This document shows, one piece after another, positions 26,229 to 35,579 of a stretch of DNA of 64,000 nucleotides. A program made the position numbers and the translations under genes. The first letter of the stretch is position 1, and every line of letters begins with the position of its first letter. Origin of the DNA: an uncultured Arenicella sp. (GTDB lineage Bacteria; Pseudomonadota; Gammaproteobacteria; Arenicellales; Arenicellaceae). The DNA lies in assembly GCA_938048185.1 (NCBI GenBank), contig CALIVT010000009.1, positions 110,443 through 174,442 on the forward strand, in the 5' to 3' direction. The notes under the pieces are model-generated. The model saw only the letters and a list, made by a program, of their open reading frames with translations. It was not told where the DNA came from and ran no database searches.

Positions 26229-26993
26229 ATGCGTGCTCAATTATTACCAACCCTACTTGCCTTAACCGTTGCGTGTGTTAGCTCAGATGTTTTCGCGTCG
26301 CAGGCGGACATTGATGCGGAGATTAACCGCTATATCACCAGCATTAAGGGCACAGATTATCCAGAGCAACGGCAGTTAATGGAAAAGTTAGAGTGGGCCG
26401 GCCATTCTTCTGCCGCTCTTTATGACGTGATCGCCGATGCGCTTAGCAGTCGAAAAAACTCTAAAGATTCAGTAGAGCAGAAACAGGCCGCGTGGTATGC
26501 GAAGAGCTTAGCCACGTCTGGTAGTGAAAATTATCGAGCGTTATTAGAAGACGTAGCGGCGAATGCGAAGGGCAAAAGCGTACGAAAATACGCAACCATA
26601 GGCCTTGACCGTCTGGAGCAGTATCGTGCGTGGAACGCTGTTATCACCCGAGGCTTAATAGAAGCAGCGAACGGGCGCTTAGAACAAACTCGTATCGCCA
26701 ATATGTTGCAAGCAGATGAGTTTGATTTATTACGAATTGGTGCGAAACGGGTGTACCATGAGTACAGCAAAGACGCAGAATTAGTCAAGGCTACCCAATT
26801 GCGCTTGAGCGCTGAATGGAATCAAGTCGACGCAAAAAACGGGCACCATATTGACGCCGTTGCCTGGTTAATAAAGGCTCTTGGGCAAGCCCGGGATGCG
26901 TCAAGTAAAGCGCTATTGCTTGAAATAAAAGAAAACTCCAAGATTAAAAAAATCCGTAATTACGCTAAAAATATTGGCAAGAAATTAGCCTAA
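26229..26993 (+). CDS. Exported helical-repeat protein of unknown function
   Basis: The 254-residue protein has a signal peptide (about 1-23, cleaving near VFAS-QAD). The rest is charged and helical, with repeated hydrophobic spacing that resembles HEAT-like repeats (YRALLEDVAANAKGKSV and SKALLLEIKENSKIKKI occupy similar positions). A family name is not recognised. It lies 20 bp upstream of the next secreted protein gene and the two probably share a transcript. Periplasmic location is inferred from the signal. Confidence 0.7.
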   Translation: MRAQLLPTLLALTVACVSSDVFASQADIDAEINRYITSIKGTDYPEQRQLMEKLEWAGHSSAALYDVIADALSSRKNSKDSVEQKQAAWYAKSLATSGSENYRALLEDVAANAKGKSVRKYATIGLDRLEQYRAWNAVITRGLIEAANGRLEQTRIANMLQADEFDLLRIGAKRVYHEYSKDAELVKATQLRLSAEWNQVDAKNGHHIDAVAWLIKALGQARDASSKALLLEIKENSKIKKIRNYAKNIGKKLA

Positions 26994-27013
26994 TAGAGCT
27001 TAGAGAACTAGTA

Positions 27014-27466
27014 ATGAAAACACCTATTATCACATTAGCGGTGGCCACCGTGCTGTTAAGTACTGCGCTGTTAACCACCCCAGCCTTGGCGCGTAACGAC
27101 TTTAAAACCTTTTCAATCGCCGATGCCTTCGCGCTTGAAGTTTATAAGAGAAAGTTAGGAGACGATGTGAAGTTTTATTTTGGTGATGCCAAGCATCGTA
27201 CGGTCGTAAAAAAATTTGGCGAGTGGCCGACGCAGAAAAAGACCAACGCGTTTAATAAAACCGACGAATACGCCTGTCAGTGGGCCTTGCTATCGGCCTT
27301 ATTGTCATTAAAAAAGCGTGCCCAGTCTGAAGGTGGTAATGCGGTGATCAATATTAAGAGTAATAATGACCACATTGAAAAGTCGAGTAGCCAAACCTTT
27401 GAATGTGAAGTTGGCAATATCATCGCCAGCGTCGCGCTGTTGGGAACGGTTGTCGCTCTAAAGTAG
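27014..27466 (+). CDS. Small exported protein of the so-called excinuclease-ATPase-subunit-like family
   Basis: The 150-residue protein has a signal peptide ending ALA-RND. Its conserved core includes FSIADAF, DDVKFYFGDAKH, ACQWALLSALLSL, EGGNAVINIKS and a late Cys in TFECEVG. Relatives are widespread in marine gammaproteobacteria and are often labelled excinuclease subunit without basis. The GGNAVINI strand resembles RcsF/YbjQ-like folds. Cys residues in the two conserved blocks may form a disulfide. Function is unknown. Confidence 0.75.
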   Translation: MKTPIITLAVATVLLSTALLTTPALARNDFKTFSIADAFALEVYKRKLGDDVKFYFGDAKHRTVVKKFGEWPTQKKTNAFNKTDEYACQWALLSALLSLKKRAQSEGGNAVINIKSNNDHIEKSSSQTFECEVGNIIASVALLGTVVALK

Positions 27467-27600
27467 TAATCTTTAAACGACGGCTTATCTTACTTCGATA
27501 ATCAAGCACTAAATATCAAACGATTTACTAAATAGAACAAACACACACGACATTAATGTACGTCGTTGGCTTTATTCTGGTTTAACACTCGAAAAATAGA

Positions 27601-27963
27601 ATGTCTATACAATTGATTTACTGGGTGTCAACTTTGTTAGTCGCAGCAATGTTAACGGCTAGCGCGCTGAGTTATTTTTTTCATCAAAGCACGATCGTTG
27701 GAGTAAGAAATTTAGGTTTTCCGGACTTTTTCAGAATAGAATTGGCCGTTTTGAAACTGGTTGCTGTTCTGGTGCTTGTTGTTCCGGCGTTCTCCCTTCA
27801 GTTTAAAGAGTGGGCTTATGCTGGAATTGCGGCATTTTATGTTACGGCCATCGTTGCGCATTTTGCGCATAAAGACCCTATTGTTATCAACCTAATAAAT
27901 TTCTTCTTTTTAGGGCTCCTCGTTGTCTCAAATATTTACTTAAACAAAATGGCGGTTGGGTAG
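27601..27963 (+). CDS. DoxX-like membrane protein
   Basis: The 120-residue protein has four hydrophobic segments and the DoxX-like pattern: YWVSTLLVAAMLTASALSYF, then LGFPDFFRIEL, KLVAVLVLV, KEWAYAGIAAFYV and HFAHKDP. Members are small inner-membrane proteins of uncertain redox function. The 134-bp gap upstream carries no confident promoter. Confidence 0.85.
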   Translation: MSIQLIYWVSTLLVAAMLTASALSYFFHQSTIVGVRNLGFPDFFRIELAVLKLVAVLVLVVPAFSLQFKEWAYAGIAAFYVTAIVAHFAHKDPIVINLINFFFLGLLVVSNIYLNKMAVG

Positions 27964-28129
27964 CAATTGAATAGGCCAATATTCTAATAGCGACCGCGTT
28001 TTACTTTTTGCGTTTGAAAGTAATCGGTCGCTTAACAATGTCGCAATCATGCGCAAGCTCGGCTAAGTGCCGTGAAGCAGCAGTGAGGTTGTCTTATCGC
28101 CACAAATCACGAAAAGAGTAACATCGATA

Positions 28130-28492
28130 ATGAACTGTTTTAATCACCAAACCACGCCCGCAATCGGCCTTTGTAAAGCTTGTAGCCGCGGACTCTGCTC
28201 TGACTGCGCGACGGATCTCGATCACGGTTTAGCATGCACAGGGACACATGAAGAGCGAGTAAATGATCTCGAGATGATTATTTCAAGGAACGCAACTGCG
28301 TTTAAAGATGCATCTAAGAATATTTACATTGTGCCGGTTTTCTATATTGCCATGGGTCTAATCTTTGGTGGTTACTCTTTGTATGAAGGCAGGGGTGTTT
28401 CACATTTTTCATTTGTGCTAGGCGCCGGCTTCATTATTTTTGGTGTGGTACTACTTGTTAGAAACCGGAAAATTTTTGTAAAAGGCCAGTGA
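28130..28492 (+). CDS. Membrane protein with N-terminal B-box-like zinc finger
   Basis: The 120-residue protein starts with a Cys/His cluster: CFNHQ, then GLCKACSRGLCSDCA, DLDHGLAC and GTHE. This fits a B-box or RING-like double zinc site. Two hydrophobic helices follow (about 64-82 and 90-108). Such proteins are found in many bacteria next to membrane or stress genes; no function is established. A gap of 166 bp precedes it. Confidence 0.8.
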   Translation: MNCFNHQTTPAIGLCKACSRGLCSDCATDLDHGLACTGTHEERVNDLEMIISRNATAFKDASKNIYIVPVFYIAMGLIFGGYSLYEGRGVSHFSFVLGAGFIIFGVVLLVRNRKIFVKGQ

Positions 28493-28555
28493 GCCAGATG
28501 CAATTCTGATCAGAGCAAAGATTGCTGACCGAAACGAGTTGCAAACCCAATCTAA

Positions 28556-29308
28556 ATGATCGAGCTATTGAGCTACACATTATCGTCGTACCAGCTAGGC
28601 TTGCTGGTCGCGGTAGCAGTTTTGATTGGCATGGCAAAAACAGGTGTGCAAGGAGCCGGCATGATTGCGGTGCCGGTGTTGGTTCTTATCTTTGGCGCCC
28701 GTGAATCAACCGGCGTGCTTTTGCCACTATTGATTTTTGCCGACTTCTTTGGTGTTTACTATTTCCATCAACATGCAAACTGGCATCACTTAAAACGTCT
28801 ATTACCACCAAGCTTGGTTGGAGTAGTCCTCGGCACCGCGGTCGGACACTCGGTCAGTAGCACAGTGTTTACGCAGATAATTGTGGCAACGATTATCTTA
28901 TCGGTGAGTATTATGATTTGGCGTGAGGTGAGTAAAAATGTGACCGTGCCGACCTCGCCATGGTTCGCGGTGGCCTTTGGCGTCGTTGGCGGTTTTACAA
29001 CAATGGTTGGAAACTTAGCCGGGCCGGTAATGGCGCTCTATCTGTTGGCGATGCGGCTGCCAAAGAATGAATTTATAGGCACCGCCGCTTGGTTTTTTTT
29101 GATCATAAACTTAATGAAAGTCCCGTTTCATATTTGGGTGTGGGAAACGATAAATCTTAACTCGGTGTTGCTCGATTTAAGTATGCTACCAGCGATCGCG
29201 ATAGGCGCATTTCTAGGTGTAAGAATCGTGATGCTAATTCCTGAAAAATTCTATCGATGGTTCGTGATCATCATCGTCGCATTGGCGGCGTTGCCGCTAG
29301 TGGCTTAG
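28556..29308 (+). CDS. TauE/SafE family membrane transporter
   Basis: The 250-residue protein has about eight transmembrane helices and the duplicated TauE/SafE pattern: GMAKTGVQGAGMIAVPVL in the first half, and GVVGGFTTMVGNLAGPVMALYLL in the second. The family exports sulfite, sulfoacetate or similar organic anions. It ends 16 bp from the convergent ketoreductase gene. The direct substrate is not indicated. Confidence 0.88.
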   Translation: MIELLSYTLSSYQLGLLVAVAVLIGMAKTGVQGAGMIAVPVLVLIFGARESTGVLLPLLIFADFFGVYYFHQHANWHHLKRLLPPSLVGVVLGTAVGHSVSSTVFTQIIVATIILSVSIMIWREVSKNVTVPTSPWFAVAFGVVGGFTTMVGNLAGPVMALYLLAMRLPKNEFIGTAAWFFLIINLMKVPFHIWVWETINLNSVLLDLSMLPAIAIGAFLGVRIVMLIPEKFYRWFVIIIVALAALPLVA

Positions 29309-29324
29309 CGCTACCCAACACTGC

Positions 29325-30053
29325 TTAGCACATACCACCATTAACGCTGATTACTTGGCGCGTGACGTAGCCAGCCGAGTCTGACATTAAGTATCCAATG
29401 GCGCTGGCGATATCCTCGACTTGACCGAAGCGGCCCATTGGAATCATTTTTTTTGCTTCATCAGCATGGATATTTTCGGTCATATCCGTTTCGATTACAC
29501 CGGGCGCGACGCAGTTTACAGTAATCTTACGTTTCGCCAGCTCAACCGCGAGCGCCTTAGTTGCGCCGATAATACCCGCCTTGGCCGCACTGTAATTTAC
29601 TTGCCCGCGGTTGCCGATTAAACCTGAGACTGACGATAAGGTGACAATGCGACCGCCTTGGCGTAGACGAATCATAGGCATAATCAAGGGGTGAAGGACG
29701 TTGTAGAAACCGTCGAGGTTAGTATGAATCACACTGTCCCACTGTTCATCAACTAGGGCAGGGAACGCGCCATCTTGCGCTATACCGGCGTTGCACACAA
29801 CGCCATAATACGCGCCATTGCTTTCAACGTCTTGCTCTAACAGTGCGCGCGTGGCCTCACGGTCGCCAATGTCGAATTGTAATAGTGTTGCGGCGACACC
29901 GTAACCGCGGACGGCATCGGCGATTGATTGTGCTGCGACCTGGTTGCTATGGTAGTTGACGCTAATATCAAAGCCTTGTTCGGCTAAGTGAAGTGCGGTC
30001 GCGGCGCCAATACCACGGCTTGCGCCGGTCACTAAAATTCGTCTATTGCTCAT
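29325..30053 (-). CDS. fabG: FabG-like 3-oxoacyl-ACP reductase of the pigment cluster
   Basis: The 242-residue SDR has TGASRGIG, VCNAGIA, catalytic Ser in TLSSVSGL, YSAAKAG, and ends SVNGGMC. It should reduce the beta-keto group before dehydration, completing the cycle with the ketosynthases and hotdog dehydratases of the other arm. It is the last gene of the minus-strand arm, starting 6 bp after the exporter stop. Confidence 0.9.
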   Translation of the reverse strand: MSNRRILVTGASRGIGAATALHLAEQGFDISVNYHSNQVAAQSIADAVRGYGVAATLLQFDIGDREATRALLEQDVESNGAYYGVVCNAGIAQDGAFPALVDEQWDSVIHTNLDGFYNVLHPLIMPMIRLRQGGRIVTLSSVSGLIGNRGQVNYSAAKAGIIGATKALAVELAKRKITVNCVAPGVIETDMTENIHADEAKKMIPMGRFGQVEDIASAIGYLMSDSAGYVTRQVISVNGGMC

Positions 30054-30059
30054 AATAAC

Positions 30060-32366
30060 TTAACTGGGTTGGGTTAAACGCGCGTAGATAAATACGCCAA
30101 GTAAATTGAAAAGGTTGCCGATCAATAATGTTATACCGAAACTCGCGACAACCGGTATGCTACTTAAAGCCAACAGCCCGAATGATAGCAGGCTGGTAAG
30201 CGCAGACAACGATATAGCTTGCAGAGTCGTCGCCGAGCGTGACCGCATTTCGTTTGCGAAAATACCGTAGTCCATGCCGAAGCCAAGTACTAGGAATAGG
30301 GCCATTACGTGGAATAGGTTTAGTTCGAAACCCAGCGCTAAGGCAAAACTAAAGAGCATTGCGCTTGCGCCTAGTGGCACCAAGGTTATGCTTGCCGCTG
30401 AAATTCTTCGGTTACGCAGCACCATCAAAATGGCCACCAGAAAGTAGGCGAGCAATAATAATTTACTCGCAGAGACGCGTTGTGATGCCAGCGCGGCCTC
30501 TGTCGACTTTAAGGTATTTACATAGTTAAGACCGTCAATTTCCTTGAGAATGGGTGCAAGTATATCGGCTTGAGTTCCCTTCTCTATAAGGACGAAGCTG
30601 ACCACCTGTTCACCTTGCTCAAACCAAATGGGTGGCAGACCGTCGGCCAACATTTTTGCTGCGGTGTTTGGTGTTAGTCGAATCGACTCTGCCGCTCGAT
30701 ATTCCGCCTGAATGTTTGATGCAGCGGTGGGTTTTCCAAGTTTCTTATACAACAGCGTTGCTGCGCCGTCTTGCCCGTAGAGTTTGGTCTGCGCTTGATA
30801 GATTAAATTTTGTTGTTTGGGCGACGGCACCCAGTTCAGTAGACTGGTAAATTGGTTCGTATTTAAGCCGTCTTGTTGTTGAACAATATTGAGCAGTTGC
30901 TGATGACGCTGGTAGGCTTCCTCGATACTCCGGGCATCGATAACGATGTATCGTCCGGGTTCGTAGTCACTTGCTGCTTGTGCCACGCGTTGTTCGCTGG
31001 CCAATAACGACGTGTCCGGCTTAAAAAACACCCTTGGGCTGTCGTTAAACGGTTTGGCTATGAGCGCACTGTAAGCGCCGAGAGCAAGCGTTAAAACGAT
31101 AGTGGCGCTCAACATGTTTCGGGATAAAAGCGCAATTAATCTGCGTATTCCGTTAACGATTCTGGGTAATAGGGTTTGTTCAGTACGCAAAGGCTGGCGT
31201 AACGCAAAGTCACCTAAACAAATCACACTCAGCCACGCCATAAATAACCCACAGCACGAAAAAACTGCGACTTTCTGCAAGGCTTGCAAGGACGAAAAAC
31301 TCAATGCTGCGTAACCGATCATCGAGGTAATTAAGCTTAGGCTAAGTGCGCGAAACAGGGCGTTCTTTTCATCGTCACTAGCGTCGCTGGTCAGGCCGCG
31401 GCGTTCAATGTTGTCTGCCGCTGCGCCGTGATAAAAATAGTGCAGCGAGTAGTCGATAACAATGCCAATTAGGCTCGCGCCAAAAACGATCGTAAGCACG
31501 TGTACTTGACCGTAAAGCGAGTGACTTACTACAAACGCAAAGCTAACGCCCAGCAACACCGACGCGACTGGTAGCATCAGTGCGCGCGCGCTACGAAACA
31601 CGAATAATAAGAGCAGCACCACGCCAATGGTGGAACCAGTGCTGATTAAGCCAATGTCTTTTTTAGAACGTTGCGCGGCATCACTGGCGAAAAAGAAAAT
31701 TCCCGACTGGTCAATCCTTACGTCATAGTCGTGGCTTAGTGTGTTGATTATAGAATCCAATGCAGTGCTCAAGGTCTGTTGCGCACGCATATTTAGCGCC
31801 CCTTGATTGATGCTTAGACCGACCACAGCCGAGAACGTTTCGGACTCCTTCTCAGTCGGTAATAAGCTTAATAATGTTTTGCTGTGCCATCCAAATGGGT
31901 CTTTAGAAAACGGATACAATCGAGTTTGGCCCGACAAACCATAAAGCCCTTTGTGTGCTTGCTCGGCTAGTGTTTGCGCACTCACTTGTGACAGGCGTTG
32001 TTGCTGTTCCTTCGAGAGCAATGCGAAGCGGTACAAGCTAAGCTTACTAAGCAACTCTGTGGCCAGCTTGTCGTTGTCTGGCGTGACCTTAATATTGTTG
32101 AGGCCACTCAAGCGGGAGCTGAGTTGTGCCTGGACTTCAGCTACGGTGTCTTCGTCGTTACCGGATACCAGCAGGATAACTCGTTTTTCGATGTTCTGAC
32201 GTAAGGCGTCAATTGCAAATTTGGTATGCTCTGCCTGCTCTGAACCTGGTGAGAGACCGGCTAAATCAGTGTCTATTTTAACCGACGGTACAATGTAAAC
32301 GCCGAGTGCGAGTGTGCCTATGAATAGCGCGAAGAATAGGCTCCGCCAAATTCGCAGATACGCCAC
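30060..32366 (-). CDS. MMPL/RND-type exporter
   Basis: The 768-residue membrane protein has about twelve helices in two repeats, each preceded by a large periplasmic loop. Helix motifs include GIVIDYSLHYFY in the first repeat and GFGMDYGIFANEM in the second, the Asp-Tyr pair typical of MMPL exporters. It likely moves the aryl polyene lipid from the inner membrane, with the LolA-like protein as periplasmic carrier. The start is GTG 32366, 2 bp after the LolA-like stop. Confidence 0.9.
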   Translation of the reverse strand: MAYLRIWRSLFFALFIGTLALGVYIVPSVKIDTDLAGLSPGSEQAEHTKFAIDALRQNIEKRVILLVSGNDEDTVAEVQAQLSSRLSGLNNIKVTPDNDKLATELLSKLSLYRFALLSKEQQQRLSQVSAQTLAEQAHKGLYGLSGQTRLYPFSKDPFGWHSKTLLSLLPTEKESETFSAVVGLSINQGALNMRAQQTLSTALDSIINTLSHDYDVRIDQSGIFFFASDAAQRSKKDIGLISTGSTIGVVLLLLFVFRSARALMLPVASVLLGVSFAFVVSHSLYGQVHVLTIVFGASLIGIVIDYSLHYFYHGAAADNIERRGLTSDASDDEKNALFRALSLSLITSMIGYAALSFSSLQALQKVAVFSCCGLFMAWLSVICLGDFALRQPLRTEQTLLPRIVNGIRRLIALLSRNMLSATIVLTLALGAYSALIAKPFNDSPRVFFKPDTSLLASEQRVAQAASDYEPGRYIVIDARSIEEAYQRHQQLLNIVQQQDGLNTNQFTSLLNWVPSPKQQNLIYQAQTKLYGQDGAATLLYKKLGKPTAASNIQAEYRAAESIRLTPNTAAKMLADGLPPIWFEQGEQVVSFVLIEKGTQADILAPILKEIDGLNYVNTLKSTEAALASQRVSASKLLLLAYFLVAILMVLRNRRISAASITLVPLGASAMLFSFALALGFELNLFHVMALFLVLGFGMDYGIFANEMRSRSATTLQAISLSALTSLLSFGLLALSSIPVVASFGITLLIGNLFNLLGVFIYARLTQPS

Positions 32367-32368
32367 GT

Positions 32369-33058
32369 CTAATTTGCTTGGTTAAGCTGCAACGTGTCGT
32401 CAGCGCTCGGGGTGGGCGCATCAAACAATAGCGAACAAAGTTCGCGTTCCAGGTTTCGTTGACAGTTTTTCATAGCATCACGAGGTGCGGCCCCGTCCCC
32501 AAATTTACTGGTTTGGGTCGACGTGATTTGCGTTTTTTGGGCATTACGGTCAGTGACTGAAACACTGAGTGATGGCTCATTAAAGAACAGCTCGATGCGC
32601 TTAATGCCGCGTTTGAGGCTCGGTTTTACTGGGATAAGCTGGTATCGATCTTTGGCCAATTCGGTAATAGCAAATTGTCGCCTCAGCGTGTCTTGGTCGT
32701 TGCTCATGAGGCTGTTAAGCAGCTTGCTGATAAACTTGCCTTGGCGCGACTTGAGCTTTGTCATACCGGTGTCATTGAGTAAAAAACCTTTACCGGTTTT
32801 ACGCATTACTAGCGTCTCTATAATGGGTTCAGTGGTCGACCAAATAACGCCGTGTCGGCAATGGTGATAAAACTGACCAGACGAATTTAACGGCGCGTCT
32901 AATTCAGCGATGAATTTTTCTTGCTGAAACGTTCCCAGAAACTCGCACGCAGTATCGTTTAGTGGTAAGTCGTTGGCCGTTGCGATGGTACTACACGCCA
33001 GCAAAGCGAGACCAAGCATAACGCTGGTAGGGCCGACTATTCTGCGATGTGATAACAC
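32369..33058 (-). CDS. LolA-like periplasmic lipid carrier of the pigment cluster
   Basis: The 229-residue exported protein starts at GTG 33058, with a signal peptide cleaving near ATA-NDLP. The body has a LolA-type half-barrel pattern: GTFQQEKFIAELDAPLNSSGQF, then GVIWSTTEPIIETLVM. It is placed between the thioesterase and the exporter, where aryl polyene clusters carry such a carrier. It should shuttle the lipid-linked pigment across the periplasm. ATG 33019 is an alternative start. Confidence 0.8.
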   Translation of the reverse strand: MLSHRRIVGPTSVMLGLALLACSTIATANDLPLNDTACEFLGTFQQEKFIAELDAPLNSSGQFYHHCRHGVIWSTTEPIIETLVMRKTGKGFLLNDTGMTKLKSRQGKFISKLLNSLMSNDQDTLRRQFAITELAKDRYQLIPVKPSLKRGIKRIELFFNEPSLSVSVTDRNAQKTQITSTQTSKFGDGAAPRDAMKNCQRNLERELCSLLFDAPTPSADDTLQLNQAN

Positions 33059-33072
33059 GCTGTTCTCGTAAC

Positions 33073-33495
33073 CTAGCGTCTGACTTCGGCCAGTTTCGCA
33101 GTGACTCTATCGATTAATTCTTGCGGGCTTTGAAATTGGGTAATGTTTCCCGGCATTAACACGGCGACTTGTTGTGTTCTGGCCTTCGTGAGTTTTTCAC
33201 CGGTTTGTGCGTCGTGAATGCGATAGTCGATAACCAGCTTGTGCTCCCAGTCTTTGAGCATTGCGCTGACCTTGATCTGTTGTCTAAAAACAATAGGCTT
33301 TACATAACGCACTTGTAGATCAATGACCGGAAAAAAGTAACCGGTCTCTTCCATTTTGGTGTAGGGGAAGCCAATTTCTTCGAGTAGTTGACACCGCGCA
33401 ATCTCAAAATATTTTGGATAGTTTCCGTGCCAAACAATGCGGTAAGAGTCGACATCAAAAAATGGCACTTCCATGGAAAACGCAGTGGTTAGCAT
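33073..33495 (-). CDS. 4HBT-type acyl-ACP/CoA thioesterase
   Basis: The 140-residue hotdog thioesterase has the catalytic motif VDSYRIVWHGNYPKYFE with the Asp of the 4-hydroxybenzoyl-CoA thioesterase family. The second strand is VIDLQVRYVKPI. It probably releases or edits acyl-ACP in the pigment pathway. It starts 9 bp after the ACP stop. A second in-frame Met at residue 8 is an alternative start. Confidence 0.88.
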   Translation of the reverse strand: MLTTAFSMEVPFFDVDSYRIVWHGNYPKYFEIARCQLLEEIGFPYTKMEETGYFFPVIDLQVRYVKPIVFRQQIKVSAMLKDWEHKLVIDYRIHDAQTGEKLTKARTQQVAVLMPGNITQFQSPQELIDRVTAKLAEVRR

Positions 33496-33504
33496 CGTCG
33501 AAAA

Positions 33505-33750
33505 TCAGTCCATGCTAGCGATGATATCGACCACTTCACCGAGCGTGGTGGCATCGATAAATTTGTCTGCGTCGATTTCTTTGCCGACGAATTTCTTTAG
33601 CTCAATGAGCAAATCAATTGTATCAATGCTATCGATGTCTAAGTCTTCGTGAAACTTAGCTTCGGGAACTAAGTCCGCCTCGTCGAGTTCAAATAAATCA
33701 ACCATCACTTTCTTGATGTGATTCATTACTTCTTCTTTACTGTGTGCCAT
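33505..33750 (-). CDS. Acyl carrier protein (minus-strand arm)
   Basis: The 81-residue acidic protein is a single carrier domain with the 4'-phosphopantetheine attachment Ser in DLDIDSIDTIDL. It should hold the malonyl or growing polyene chain for the cluster ketosynthases. It is distinct from the second ACP (35877-36140), so two carriers are available. The phosphopantetheinyl transferase at 37.6-38.2 kb probably modifies it. Confidence 0.93.
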   Translation of the reverse strand: MAHSKEEVMNHIKKVMVDLFELDEADLVPEAKFHEDLDIDSIDTIDLLIELKKFVGKEIDADKFIDATTLGEVVDIIASMD

Positions 33751-33792
33751 AAACTATTTTTTAATACTGATAGGTAGGGGTAAATTGTATCA

Positions 33793-34596
33793 TTATACGG
33801 TATTGACAACTTTGGCGACGGCGCTTAGATAATAGTCGCGCAACCATTGAGTTAGTTCTCGGTATTGTCGAGTTCGCGGTTGCGATGTGTCTATACACTC
33901 ATCAAGTTGCAGTACCGGGTGAAACTGCATTACGATTTTAGATTTAATGCGCGGAATTTTGTACCACTTTTCACCTTTGCCGAGTGCCCGCGGCATGCAA
34001 CATAAAATGATCGGCAAAATTGGCGCCTGACTAATCACAGCGATATTCGCGGCCCCACGCTTGAAATCTAATTGTAAATCGTATTGGTTACGCGTGCCTT
34101 CCGGGAAAATCAATATGTTTTCGCCAGCGCGGCGTTTCGCGGCGGCCAGCTCGACAAGTTGCTCATCGTCATTGGCAATGTAGCCTGCTAATTTGACGGG
34201 TATGCGAGTAAACGGGTTGTAAACTAACGAGCCTTTAACCACACAGCAGAGGTTATCGACATAGGCTAAGATGAACAACGCATCGATTAACATAGTGTGG
34301 TTGGAGATGACCATGTGGCCTTCGACCGAGCGCGTAACTCGTTTAGCGAAAACGGTCCCGTGTTGGTCTTGCAATTGATAGCTCATCAGCCCAAAAAATT
34401 CCATCAAGTTTACATAGAAACGGCACAGGCGCTGAATGACGTTTCTAACCTTGCGTTGCTTGGCGCTACTGTCGAGCGGCATGAGGGCTAGGAAGAAAAT
34501 GTAAATTCCTGGCAGTAAGCCGCCGATAGCAAACAGCACGTAGCTTATGCCGGCCGCAACAACGCGCCAACAATGGTTAAGTTTTGAGGTGGTCAT
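33793..34596 (-). CDS. PlsC-like lysophospholipid acyltransferase
   Basis: The 267-residue protein has an N-terminal membrane helix and the acyltransferase motifs NHTMLID (NHX4D) and FPEGTRN, followed by PILPIILCCMP. It transfers acyl chains to a glycerophospholipid or an equivalent acceptor. In the cluster it is a candidate for attaching the aryl polyene acyl group to the lipid anchor, in addition to the LpxL-like enzyme on the other arm. Confidence 0.88.
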   Translation of the reverse strand: MTTSKLNHCWRVVAAGISYVLFAIGGLLPGIYIFFLALMPLDSSAKQRKVRNVIQRLCRFYVNLMEFFGLMSYQLQDQHGTVFAKRVTRSVEGHMVISNHTMLIDALFILAYVDNLCCVVKGSLVYNPFTRIPVKLAGYIANDDEQLVELAAAKRRAGENILIFPEGTRNQYDLQLDFKRGAANIAVISQAPILPIILCCMPRALGKGEKWYKIPRIKSKIVMQFHPVLQLDECIDTSQPRTRQYRELTQWLRDYYLSAVAKVVNTV

Positions 34597-34634
34597 GAGT
34601 TTATTGGCTAAATCGGGCGCTTGTGGTTAGGGGG

Positions 34635-35579
34635 CTAGTCAGCCACACAAAAGCACTCGATTTCAACCAATAGGTCTTCGCGGCAGATGTCGGCGTGCAG
34701 GTAGATAGCGTTGGTATCTGGGAACAGCTCACTGACGATTTTCTGGCAGTCGGGTGTATCTTCTTGATTCCGTAGATACACTCTCAAGGTTCTAACATTT
34801 GCGCGCTTGAACCCAGTTTCTTTAAGTAAGTAAAGAATGTTGTCGTTGGTGGTATAGAGTTGCAAACGCAGGTCGCCGCGATGAACTGAATTGTGGCCTA
34901 AAATACTGGCGGTGCCGGAGATAAAACAGAGACGCTGGTCGGCGAGCTCTATGGTGGTGGCGCGCGCAAATGACGGGCTGCTTGGGCCGTACTGACGCGG
35001 GTATTTGAACGCATCGACTTGCCTAGGGTTGGCATGATGGGTGGCCGAATAAGACGCGCTAAGCGCACAGACTGTGATGCCATCTTGGTAATGTCCAACC
35101 GCCGACGCGGCTGGAAACTGTATGTCTTCGAAATTTTGCTTGGTAAAGGCACGTAGTCGGCCACAACAAAACCGTTTGTAATTCTCTGCGTCGCCAGTGC
35201 CTTCATTAATGAATGGGATATAGTTCCAAAATCGAACAAGCTCAGGGTGCGGGGACGCGTGGATAAACTCAAGCAGTTGCATATACGCCTGGTACGCTAC
35301 CTCTTCATAATCTGCTTGGTCGTTTAGCGGTAAGGTAATTGCGCTGAATTGCAGACTTTTACTGCGACGCCATACGCCGTTATCTACTTGGCCGCTTTCT
35401 ACTGATTCACCTTCGACCGACCATATTTCGTGCAGTTGGTGCAAATTGCCCACCTGATCTAATAGCGTGCTGACGATGCTCGGAACTGGTTTGGCACTCG
35501 CTGGCGCTAACACTGCGAGGGTGTCAGGCTGCGATAACAGATCGCTTGGGTTTGCGTTGGACAGAAAATTGCTTAGCAT
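34635..35579 (-). CDS. Chorismatase (XanB2/Hyg5/FkbO family), hydroxybenzoate-forming
   Basis: The 314-residue protein has two YjgF-like halves. Diagnostic segments are RFWNYIPFINEG, CCGRLRAF, YGPSSPSFARATTI and FISGTASILGHNSVHRGD. These match the chorismatase family that includes XanB2 of Xanthomonas, which makes 3- and 4-hydroxybenzoate from chorismate. It would supply the aryl starter for the ligase/ACP pair next door. Which hydroxybenzoate or dihydro product it makes cannot be read by eye. It is the first gene of the minus-strand arm, divergent from the ACP-ligase operon. Confidence 0.87.
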   Translation of the reverse strand: MLSNFLSNANPSDLLSQPDTLAVLAPASAKPVPSIVSTLLDQVGNLHQLHEIWSVEGESVESGQVDNGVWRRSKSLQFSAITLPLNDQADYEEVAYQAYMQLLEFIHASPHPELVRFWNYIPFINEGTGDAENYKRFCCGRLRAFTKQNFEDIQFPAASAVGHYQDGITVCALSASYSATHHANPRQVDAFKYPRQYGPSSPSFARATTIELADQRLCFISGTASILGHNSVHRGDLRLQLYTTNDNILYLLKETGFKRANVRTLRVYLRNQEDTPDCQKIVSELFPDTNAIYLHADICREDLLVEIECFCVAD

